Origin: Arcobacter roscoffensis | GTDB lineage: Bacteria > Campylobacterota > Campylobacteria > Campylobacterales > Arcobacteraceae | Assembly: GCF_024267655.1 (NCBI RefSeq) | Contig: NZ_CP100595.1 | Location: 1,922,001-1,986,000 of the forward strand | Direction: 5' to 3' | DNA length: 64,000 nucleotides | Part shown: positions 28,276-36,002 of the stretch, piece after piece | Layout of the letters: each line of letters opens with the position of its first letter | Position numbering within the stretch: position 1 is the stretch's first letter | Position numbers and translations under genes: made by a program | The notes under the pieces: generated by a model | Database searches by the model: none | What the model was told of the DNA's origin: nothing | Seen by the model: the letters and a program-made list of their open reading frames with translations, nothing else

Positions 28276-29739
28276 TTATTCCTTTGTTTCTATAGAAGAT
28301 TGGATTTCGTAGCTATTCTCTAGTCTTTTAATTAAATTTGTCATTAATTCTTGTGATTGTAATTGAGTAAGTGTTGACTCAACTGCACTATTTCTAGTCT
28401 TATCATATGAACCAAATTTAGAATTATTTATTTTATATAAAACTACTTTGTCATTTAATTTAATAAATCCTTCTTTTTGAGTCGCTGAGAAAAGTTGATT
28501 TAAAAATTGAGCTGCTTCTTGTGCTTCTAATAAAGTAATTTTATCAATTGACTCTCTTGTAACACCTTTAATACTTACACCATTGAATGAAGAAACTTGT
28601 TCTTGTGCTGTTTGCTCTAATTTCTTTTGTTTTGTAACATAAATATAATCTTTTTTAGCCATCTCTTTTGCATCTTCATATGCTAAAGGTTTAGCTTTTT
28701 CAACTTTTACTAATTGAGTTATTACAAAAGTGTTATTTTCTAAAAATGGTTTATTTAAAGATCCTACTTTTGAATTGATAATAAGTTCATTGTTTTGCAC
28801 AGAATAAGGCATTGTTGAAGCTGTAAAAGTAGCTACATCTTTTAACTGTTCGTCACCTTTTTTAATTTTTAGGTATTTTTTAAGTGCTTCTTTTTTAGTA
28901 TGTTTTTCATCTAATTTTTCAATTATGTCAGTTTTTGCTTCTTCAAAAGATTTAATTTTCCCATCTTCTTTTTTGAAGTCTAATCTAAACTTATCATAAT
29001 AACTTTTGATTTCTTCTTCATTGGCGTTTGAAGATAATAAAGGCATATCTAAAGACATCAGTTGATATTTTACTTCAGACATGTAAGCATTCTTATTTGC
29101 TTCCCAATATTTTTTAATCTCATCTTCTTTAGCTTCGACACTAATATCATTTAAAGTTAAAATCTTCATAGAAATATCATCTTCCAAGAAAAGTAATTTA
29201 CTTAAATTTTCAATCTCTTTTTCATTTGCTTTTACATCAAAAAGTTTTTGAATTTTAGTTAATAAAATTCCTCTTTGTAAAGACTCTTCAAATTTTGCAG
29301 GTGTTGTTCTATTTTGAGATAAAACTTTTATGTAAGTTTCTTTATCAAATTTCCCATCTGTTAAAAATGCTTGATATTTAACTAATTCCTTAGCTATATC
29401 CTCATTTGTAACTTTTAAACCTAATGAGTCACCATATGATAAGATTAAGTTTTTTTGTAAAACTTGCTTATAAGCAACGTCTTTTAAGTTTAACTTATCA
29501 GCTGTTTCTTGGTTAAAACTGTCACCAAATAATCTTGCATATTGTTCATATAAACTTGAGTACTCTTCTTGATACTCTTCAACAGATACTTCTCTGTCAC
29601 CTACTACTGCTACTACTCCACCTTGTTTGCCATACTCATATGAACCCCAACCAACAAAGCCAGCTCCAACAAATGCTATTGTACTTATCCAGATAGTAAT
29701 AACTAGCCATTTTTTGTGTCTTTGCATCCAACTTATCAT
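28276..29739 (-). CDS. PpiD/SurA-N-like periplasmic chaperone
   Basis: This 487-residue protein has a short cytosolic N-terminus, one TM helix (about 12-30) and a SurA_N/PpiD chaperone domain (about 40-180, VVAVVGDREVSVEEYQEEYSS). The region where PpiD carries its parvulin domain (about 220-330) lacks the usual ARHIL and GD motifs, so peptidyl-prolyl isomerase activity is doubtful. A C-terminal helical region follows (about 350-480). It probably assists folding of secreted proteins at the Sec exit. It is first in the operon with ftsA and ftsZ, 3 bases before ftsA. Confidence 0.83.
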   Translation of the reverse strand: MISWMQRHKKWLVITIWISTIAFVGAGFVGWGSYEYGKQGGVVAVVGDREVSVEEYQEEYSSLYEQYARLFGDSFNQETADKLNLKDVAYKQVLQKNLILSYGDSLGLKVTNEDIAKELVKYQAFLTDGKFDKETYIKVLSQNRTTPAKFEESLQRGILLTKIQKLFDVKANEKEIENLSKLLFLEDDISMKILTLNDISVEAKEDEIKKYWEANKNAYMSEVKYQLMSLDMPLLSSNANEEEIKSYYDKFRLDFKKEDGKIKSFEEAKTDIIEKLDEKHTKKEALKKYLKIKKGDEQLKDVATFTASTMPYSVQNNELIINSKVGSLNKPFLENNTFVITQLVKVEKAKPLAYEDAKEMAKKDYIYVTKQKKLEQTAQEQVSSFNGVSIKGVTRESIDKITLLEAQEAAQFLNQLFSATQKEGFIKLNDKVVLYKINNSKFGSYDKTRNSAVESTLTQLQSQELMTNLIKRLENSYEIQSSIETKE

Positions 29740-29824
29740 AAAACATAATCCTCTTAAAAATTTTAGATATATTACACTAAATTTTCTTTTAAGTTAGTTA
29801 AAGTTTATTTATGTATTGCTGAAT

Positions 29825-32152
29825 TTATAATTGAGGTAATATTTCGTTTTTTATTAAGTCTTGTTTACTTAATAAGTCGTTTATTACAGACTCTCTAATA
29901 GTTATTTCTAATTTCTTACAAGCACTTTTAAAGGCTTCTTCTTCTCCCACAATAAAACACATTTTCTTAGCTCTTGTTATTGCTGTGTAAAGAAGCTTAG
30001 TATTATGCATTATGTAGTGAGAAAAACTCATAGGAATTAGAGCATTATCATACTCCATTCCTTGTGTTTTATGAATAGTCAAACAATAAGCTAAAGATAA
30101 TAATGATGCAATATTATCAAAATCATAGAATACTACCATATCATCATTTGGATATAAAACTATACATTTTTCTTCATCAAAATCAAGCTTGATTATAAGA
30201 CCTAACTGCCCATTAAATACACGCTTCTCCAAAAAGTCTGTTGAGCCACTTTTATACATCTGCATTGTTTGAGCTCTCATGTTTTCATTTTTTACATGTA
30301 TTACTTTATCAGTAATTTTATACTCATAAAGTTTTGTCTGAAAAGCCTTGCCTTTAGTATGATTAAAAAGCTTCTGAAGTTGCATATTTAGATTCTCAAC
30401 TCCTAAAATTCCATTCTTCATAGGTGTAATTACTTGAAATAAAATCAAAGCTTTGCTTATGTCTTTTTGTTTTATCAAATCATAATACTTTTGAATATAT
30501 GAAGCTGAAATATTCAAAATATTATTTAGAATAAGTGTTGAGTTTTCACCTCTTATATTTGAAAATTCATTGGAAGAAACAGAGTTTTTTTGAGCATAAT
30601 AGTTAGAAATCGAAACATTTTGAAAGCTGAAGTCTTCATATTTTTCATTATATTTAGGAATTTCACCTTTTCTAATATCATTTGCAATAACTGCTATTGC
30701 TTGGTTTTCATTTTGTCTGTAGATTTTTGTAAGCTTACAAATGGGAGCCAATTTATATTTTATTGCATCTGCTAAAATATTTCCAGCACCAATTGCTGGT
30801 AATTGTCCATCATCTCCAACAATTATAAAAATAGTGTCATCCGAAATCTTTGATATTATTTGATAAAAGGTAACAGAGTTCACCATAGATGCTTCATCTA
30901 AAAGTATAACTTTATGGGGGAAAAAATCTTTTTCCTTATGTTTTACTAATAAAGATTGAATAGTAGAAGAACTATATCCTGTAGTATCAGAGATTCTTTG
31001 ACTTGCAATACCACTTAATGCAATAGTTATAATATCATCATAAGATACAACTTCTTCAAGAAGTTCTAAAATAGCCCTACTTGATGTGGACTTACCAGTT
31101 CCTGCGTAACCTATTAGAAAAAGTGTTTTATGACCATCATTTATAAGTTCAACTGCTTTTTTCTGCTCAGTACTTAACTCAAAACCTAAAGTCTTCTGTT
31201 TTTTTTCTAAATAAGCATCAAAATCTGCAATTATCTTTTTATTTTTTTCGTCTTCTCTTCTTTGAAAGAAATCTAAGATATTTTTTTCTGCATTAAAAAG
31301 CATTGACAAAGCATATCTATTCTCTTTTGTTACATAAATCTCTTCATCCACAAGCATTTTGGATAAGGCTTCTTCATATAAAGCATCTTCATTTGAAAAG
31401 TTCAAGGACTCATCAAGAAGTTTATATAAATGGAATTTATCAATTGAAGAGTTTCCATTATTGTCACAATATTCTCTTAAAGTATAATTTAAACAAGCCA
31501 TTATCCTAAACTCACTTCTAGGGTCAATTCCTATAGCTTTTGCTATTTCATCAGCTCTTTTAAAACCAATACCTCTAATATTTATAAGCATATATGGATT
31601 TTTTTTGATTTTTTCAATTAAGTCATCAATTTCTCCAAAAGCTGAGTATATTTTAGTTATGAGATTTGAAGTTACTCCAAACTTAGCTAAAAAAGACCCT
31701 AGCTCTCTAAGATGTTTAAACTTTTGCCAAGAAGAGACTATTTTTTCAAGCTTTTTTTCTCTTATGCCTTTAAACTTTAAAAGTTCATCTGGATTATTGT
31801 TTAATATTTCAACTAATTCTTCTTCTGTATATTTTTCTAAAAGTTCATGGGCAAACTTATTTCCAATACCTTTTACAATTTTCGTTAAAAAAAAGAAAAT
31901 TTCTGCTTCTTTTAATTCTAAAGTATCAAATTCAAACTGTACTCCATACTTTTTATGAGTAGTCCAGTTTCCAATAAGTATTATTTCTTCCCCTACTATC
32001 TTTTCAATATCAGTATCAAAATAAGTACCACAAATTTTTTGATTGTTTTCTAAAACAGCTATTATATATTTTGTTTCATCATTTTTATATAATACTTTTT
32101 TCAAAACCCCTGATAACTTAAAGGTTTTATACTCTTCTTGATTATCTGCCAT
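29825..32152 (-). CDS. RecD2-type ATP-dependent DNA helicase
   Basis: This 775-residue SF1B helicase has an N-terminal OB-like domain (about 10-80) and helix-hairpin-helix repeats (about 90-205, VKGIGNKFAHELLEKY, FKGIREKKLEKI, IRGIGFKRADEIAKAIG). Walker A is GYAGTGKSTSS (about 348-358), Walker B LLDEASMVN (about 417-425), and the C-terminal UvrD_C_2 motif is AYCLTIHKTQGMEYD. This architecture is RecD2 (stand-alone 5'-3' helicase), not the RecBCD subunit. It acts in replication-fork repair. It is preceded by a small unknown gene whose stop overlaps its start by one base. Confidence 0.88.
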   Translation of the reverse strand: MADNQEEYKTFKLSGVLKKVLYKNDETKYIIAVLENNQKICGTYFDTDIEKIVGEEIILIGNWTTHKKYGVQFEFDTLELKEAEIFFFLTKIVKGIGNKFAHELLEKYTEEELVEILNNNPDELLKFKGIREKKLEKIVSSWQKFKHLRELGSFLAKFGVTSNLITKIYSAFGEIDDLIEKIKKNPYMLINIRGIGFKRADEIAKAIGIDPRSEFRIMACLNYTLREYCDNNGNSSIDKFHLYKLLDESLNFSNEDALYEEALSKMLVDEEIYVTKENRYALSMLFNAEKNILDFFQRREDEKNKKIIADFDAYLEKKQKTLGFELSTEQKKAVELINDGHKTLFLIGYAGTGKSTSSRAILELLEEVVSYDDIITIALSGIASQRISDTTGYSSSTIQSLLVKHKEKDFFPHKVILLDEASMVNSVTFYQIISKISDDTIFIIVGDDGQLPAIGAGNILADAIKYKLAPICKLTKIYRQNENQAIAVIANDIRKGEIPKYNEKYEDFSFQNVSISNYYAQKNSVSSNEFSNIRGENSTLILNNILNISASYIQKYYDLIKQKDISKALILFQVITPMKNGILGVENLNMQLQKLFNHTKGKAFQTKLYEYKITDKVIHVKNENMRAQTMQMYKSGSTDFLEKRVFNGQLGLIIKLDFDEEKCIVLYPNDDMVVFYDFDNIASLLSLAYCLTIHKTQGMEYDNALIPMSFSHYIMHNTKLLYTAITRAKKMCFIVGEEEAFKSACKKLEITIRESVINDLLSKQDLIKNEILPQL

Positions 32153-32505
32153 TAGTACCCATCGTTAAATTTATGTTTTCTATGTTTATCTTTTGTATAT
32201 GTTTTTTTCTTTTTTTCTTTTTGAATTAGGTTTGCTTGTTTTAATAAAGTAGACTTTTCATCATCAAAGTCTTCTGTATGATTTTCTATATACTGTAAAG
32301 TTGTATTTAAAAATTCTGTCAAAGAAGTAAGATAAGACGAGTGTAAAGGAACAGCTTCAACCTTTTTTAAATCTTCATAATTCTTTTTTGTTCTTTGTTT
32401 AAATAACTCAACATCAAAGTTTTCAAGCTTAAGTAAAGAAACTGTTCGTGTGAAAAACTTCTCTAAAACTCTAATATATCTTATTCTTTGTTGTTTTTCA
32501 TGCAT
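32152..32505 (-). CDS. Hypothetical protein, basic C-terminal tail
   Basis: This is a 117-residue protein that I do not recognise. It is predicted to be mostly helical (1-90), with a short lysine/histidine-rich tail (KKKKTYTKDKHRKHK) that could bind nucleic acid. It shares single-base overlaps with arsC-like (upstream) and recD2 (downstream), so it is translated as part of that unit. Placement before recD2 hints at DNA metabolism but is no proof. Confidence 0.6.
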   Translation of the reverse strand: MHEKQQRIRYIRVLEKFFTRTVSLLKLENFDVELFKQRTKKNYEDLKKVEAVPLHSSYLTSLTEFLNTTLQYIENHTEDFDDEKSTLLKQANLIQKEKKKKTYTKDKHRKHKFNDGY

Positions 32506-32855
32506 TATTTAAGTAGCTCTTCTAACTTTTCAATAGGTCTTGCAACAACAGCTTTTTCACCTCTTATTATCACAGGTCTCTCTATTAATTTTGGGTTTTC
32601 TATCATTGCATCTAGTAGTTTTTCTTCATTAGTTTCACTTTTTAAATCTAACTCTTTATAAACAGCTTCCCCTTTTCTCATAAGCTCTTGTACTGTCATA
32701 TTAAGTTTGTTTAAAATCTCTTTTAGTTCATCTTTTGAAGGTGTATCATCTAAATATTTAACAACATTTGCATTAATATTTTTTTCTTCTAGTAAGTTAA
32801 GTGCATTTCTTGATTTTGAACATCTTGGATTATGCCAAATTGTAATATCTTCCAT
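32505..32855 (-). CDS. arsC: ArsC-family (glutaredoxin-like) arsenate reductase
   Basis: This 116-residue ArsC-fold protein has the catalytic cysteine Cys12 in IWHNPRCSKSRNAL. The arsenate-binding arginines lie in RPVIIRGEKAVVARP (about 93-107), the diagnostic element of the glutathione/glutaredoxin-linked ArsC class, as opposed to Spx/YffB. It reduces arsenate to arsenite. No arsB or arsR is adjacent, and it is grouped with recD2 instead, so its physiological role may differ. Confidence 0.83.
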   Translation of the reverse strand: MEDITIWHNPRCSKSRNALNLLEEKNINANVVKYLDDTPSKDELKEILNKLNMTVQELMRKGEAVYKELDLKSETNEEKLLDAMIENPKLIERPVIIRGEKAVVARPIEKLEELLK

Positions 32856-32946
32856 ACTTTGTGTACCTTGTTTATAATTTTTATAAATTATATCTAAAAA
32901 TATTTTACAAAGCTTGAAATATTACAATTTGTAAGAAAAGTAGTCA

Positions 32947-33774
32947 TTAAAACAGAGTTTTAACTCCAATAAAAGGTCCTTTATAAGATAAGTCAACACC
33001 ATCTGACTCAAACTCTTTTCCTTTATATCCAAGGATATATGATGACTCTTTAAATTCATCGTTTTGATAACCTAAGGTAAATTTATATTCTAAAGCATCT
33101 ATATTATCACCTTTTCCAAGAGAACCTTCAACATCAAACCATAAGTTATTTATGTTTGATATATTTGAAGTATAGTTCCCTTGAATACTTAGATAATTTT
33201 CTCTTGCCTTTAAAGAGTTTGCGCTGATTTCATATCTGTTTAAACCTGCACCAATTTTAAATTTATCAAAAATTCTTTTATAATTTAATTTATAAACTTT
33301 TGTTTCAAACTTTTTATCTGTCATAAAAAACTCAAAGCTAAACTTATCATTATTGTTTTGTACTGATATTATAGGAGAAAAAGCGTTTGCACTTTCAGAT
33401 AAACTTCCAGCACTCGATGAAATGTCTATGTCTGTAGGAGAGTATTCAAACTTAACTTCTATAATATTATTATCAATTGAAAAGCTACTTTTATTTTCTA
33501 AAACATCTTCTTGTTTTACCTCATCATTTAAAATACTCTTTCGCACTTCTATAACTTCAACTTCTTGCTTTACAGGTGTTTGTACAATTTCTTCTTTATA
33601 CTCTGACACAGGTTCTACAACTGTTTTTTTCTTTTTTAGTTCTTGCTTTTTTTGTTTCTCTGTAAAATTATACTCAATCTTTTTATCATCAGAAAACTCA
33701 CTTAAAGGAAGATAATCATCCATTTGAGCAAAACATATAAACGGTGTAATAGCAACTAAAATTAACTTTTTCAT
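32947..33774 (-). CDS. Putative outer-membrane beta-barrel protein
   Basis: This 275-residue protein has a signal peptide (MKKLILVAITPFICFAQ). A charged Lys/Glu-rich linker (about 28-95) is followed by a domain of alternating amphipathic strands (about 105-275, KFSFEFFMTDKKFETKVYKLNYKR type). It ends in phenylalanine (VKTLF), the usual last residue of Bam-assembled barrels. I cannot name a family. The extended periplasmic linker before a short barrel is unusual. It lies 18 bases after the GMC dehydrogenase gene and could be co-transcribed. Confidence 0.6.
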   Translation of the reverse strand: MKKLILVAITPFICFAQMDDYLPLSEFSDDKKIEYNFTEKQKKQELKKKKTVVEPVSEYKEEIVQTPVKQEVEVIEVRKSILNDEVKQEDVLENKSSFSIDNNIIEVKFEYSPTDIDISSSAGSLSESANAFSPIISVQNNNDKFSFEFFMTDKKFETKVYKLNYKRIFDKFKIGAGLNRYEISANSLKARENYLSIQGNYTSNISNINNLWFDVEGSLGKGDNIDALEYKFTLGYQNDEFKESSYILGYKGKEFESDGVDLSYKGPFIGVKTLF

Positions 33775-33792
33775 TAAAACTCCAAAACAAAT

Positions 33793-35448
33793 TTATGATA
33801 TTATTTTATCATAATGTTTTTTAATATATTCTGCGACCCTGAAAGAGTTTGCATATATAGTAAAAGTATAAGGTACACTTCCACCTGTGGGCATAAAACT
33901 AGCATCACTTACAAAAAGATTTTTTACTTCATGGGCTTGGCAATGCTTATTTAAGACAGATGTTTTTGGATTATCTCCAAATCTACAACCTCCAGCCAAT
34001 AGATTTTGTGCAGGGAGTTCTGAGATATTTGAGTTTATGTCTTTTGCATTCATTTGTTTAAATAAAGCTATGGCTTTTTTCTCTAAAAATTTTGATACTT
34101 TTATATCCTCTTTAAATGCACCTATTCTAATATTTGCAACAGGAACTCCATATTTATCTTTATATTTTTCATCAACACTTATAAAACTATTGTCATTTGC
34201 TGTCCAGTCTACAAATATCTCCATATTTAATGTTCTAGTTTTAGTAAACTTTTCATAGATTTTATTTTGTAAAGCCTCACCTATTAAAAGTTTTGAGCCA
34301 TCCCACTTTAAACTATTTGCTCTTTTTATAGGATTTGCATGATCAAATACTAACTCAATCATTCCACCTTTAAACTCATCTGTAAAGTAAAAATCTTTTA
34401 TAGCTCTATTTACAAAAAGTCCTGGTTTTAAGAGTTCTTTTAAGTTCATATTTGTTTCATCAAAAGTTCCACTTACAATTCCACCTGCTGTGGATAAAAA
34501 GTTTTTACCTACATTTGAACTATTATTTGCTACTCCGTTTGGAAACTCTTTTGTCTTTGAGTTTAATAAAAGTCTTGAAGTCTCAACAGCTTGAGCAGCA
34601 ACTACAAAAAGTTTTGCTTTTATTTCTTTGCTTTTCTTATCTTTAGTGTAGTAATTTACTGATACTATTTTTTTATCTTCATTTGTATTTAGTTTATATA
34701 CAAAAGCATTTGCTATTATCTTTACATTGTTTGTTTTTAAAGCAGGAAGTATTAAAGATTCTCTACTACTTCCCTTTGCTCCACTAGAACAAGCATATGA
34801 ACCACAATAATTAGAGTAATAACAGCTTTTTCTATGTTTATTATCCTTACTAAGTATTGCTCTTGGAGTTTTTACAATTGAAAAACCCAATTGTTTTGAA
34901 GCTTTATCTATATGCTTTACAATAGGATGTTCAAGTAGAGGCTTAAAAGGAAACTCTTTTGAACTTCTAGGCTCTTGATGTTCATAGTCACTAACCTCAC
35001 CTGAAACTCCTACTATTTTCTCAACCTTATCATAAAAAGGTTCAAGTTCCTCATATGGAATAGGCCAATCTTCTATGTTTGAACCTTTTTGCCTTCCATA
35101 AACAGTTTTTAATTTAAAATCATTGGGTTTAAGTCTATAGAAAAAACCACTCATAAAGTTTGATGATCCCCCTAAAATATTTCCATTCCAAAAACTCCAA
35201 CCTGATTCATAGGTAGGAAATTTAGTCCATTTTCCATCTATATTCTCTTCTATAGTATGGTATTCTTCATTTAAACTTGGTGTATAAATATCTCTTCTTA
35301 CAGTTGCTATTTCATCTTTTGAAAAATCTTTTCTTTTGTAAATATCACCTTTTTCTAAAACACATACTTTAAAACCTGCTTTACTTAACTCATAAATTAT
35401 AGGTCCAGCACCTGCGCCACTTCCTATAACACATACATCATAAATCAT
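33793..35448 (-). CDS. GMC-family dehydrogenase large subunit (gluconate dehydrogenase-like)
   Basis: This 551-residue flavoprotein has an FAD-binding Rossmann motif at 4-30 (CVIGSGAGAGPIIYELSKAGF). The second GMC signature is GWSFWNGNILGGSSNFMSG, and the C-terminal element is NLFVSDASFMPTGG. It resembles the large subunit of membrane-linked sugar-acid dehydrogenases, and in Campylobacter a two-gene GMC plus subunit-3 system is reported as gluconate dehydrogenase. The usual His before the (G)GxxRxG segment is not seen (AQNLLAGGCRFG), nor the Asn in the N-P-T stretch (SVPYTFTIYA). The small subunit gene overlaps its start by 4 bases. There is no cytochrome c subunit nearby. The exact substrate is unknown. 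Confidence 0.8.
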   Translation of the reverse strand: MIYDVCVIGSGAGAGPIIYELSKAGFKVCVLEKGDIYKRKDFSKDEIATVRRDIYTPSLNEEYHTIEENIDGKWTKFPTYESGWSFWNGNILGGSSNFMSGFFYRLKPNDFKLKTVYGRQKGSNIEDWPIPYEELEPFYDKVEKIVGVSGEVSDYEHQEPRSSKEFPFKPLLEHPIVKHIDKASKQLGFSIVKTPRAILSKDNKHRKSCYYSNYCGSYACSSGAKGSSRESLILPALKTNNVKIIANAFVYKLNTNEDKKIVSVNYYTKDKKSKEIKAKLFVVAAQAVETSRLLLNSKTKEFPNGVANNSSNVGKNFLSTAGGIVSGTFDETNMNLKELLKPGLFVNRAIKDFYFTDEFKGGMIELVFDHANPIKRANSLKWDGSKLLIGEALQNKIYEKFTKTRTLNMEIFVDWTANDNSFISVDEKYKDKYGVPVANIRIGAFKEDIKVSKFLEKKAIALFKQMNAKDINSNISELPAQNLLAGGCRFGDNPKTSVLNKHCQAHEVKNLFVSDASFMPTGGSVPYTFTIYANSFRVAEYIKKHYDKIIS

Positions 35449-35939
35449 ATTTTTTGTCCATATTTTAGCTTTGGTCTTGGGTACCCTGCTTTATGTTTTA
35501 CACTATTCCAGCCTATTTGTTTTTTATTTCCACCATACATAGGATCCCCTAGCATTGCTTCTATGCCGTAATATACAAGTTTTGAAAGCCATGATTGAGC
35601 ATAATCATTTGTATTTGACATTTCTTGGATTAAGATTTTTTTCTCATTTTTACCTAGATACATAAAATTAGGAAAACTACTACTAAAATCCTTTAAACCT
35701 TGTATAATAAAAGTTTTATCACTATTATCAAAACTTTTATGGGCTATGTTTTTTACTAAAAAATTTAAAGCTCCAAACTCTTTAGAACTTGGCATTTTTA
35801 AAGTTTTAGGAAACAAAACTTCATAAACTTCATCTAAAATTACTAAAGACTCTTTTGTAAAAACTTTTGCAAAAACTGTGGAACTATTTAGAGCAATAAT
35901 TCCAATACTTGTAAATTTTATAAACTCTCTTCTTTTCAT
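35445..35939 (-). CDS. Tat-exported dehydrogenase small subunit (gluconate 2-dehydrogenase subunit 3-like)
   Basis: This 164-residue protein has a twin-arginine signal (MKRREFIKFTSIGIIALNSSTVFA). The body (about 30-164) fits the gluconate 2-dehydrogenase subunit 3 family, including the late GDPMYGGNKKQIGWNSVKH and GYPRPKLKYG. In this family the small subunit carries the Tat signal and the large GMC subunit is co-exported with it. It overlaps the GMC gene by 4 bases, which fits equimolar assembly. The protein would sit at the periplasmic face of the inner membrane. Confidence 0.83.
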   Translation of the reverse strand: MKRREFIKFTSIGIIALNSSTVFAKVFTKESLVILDEVYEVLFPKTLKMPSSKEFGALNFLVKNIAHKSFDNSDKTFIIQGLKDFSSSFPNFMYLGKNEKKILIQEMSNTNDYAQSWLSKLVYYGIEAMLGDPMYGGNKKQIGWNSVKHKAGYPRPKLKYGQKI

Positions 35940-35990
35940 AGTAGTACTTTAGCAAAATAGTAGTAAAAGTTAATATATTTTAAATTATGC

Positions 35991-35996
35991 TATACT
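35991..35996 (+). promoter_or_regulatory. -10 box directly before the FliK-like gene
   Basis: TATACT ends 6 bases before the ATG at 36003, so transcription would begin at or next to the start codon. No Shine-Dalgarno sequence is present, which suggests a leaderless mRNA. Confidence 0.4.
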
Positions 35997-36002
35997 TTTA
36001 AG

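Noticed and set aside
33353-33715. Plus-strand ORF of 120 codons (Ser/Phe-rich product)
   Set aside because: It lies opposite the linker and barrel of a well-supported gene and its composition is that of an antisense frame.
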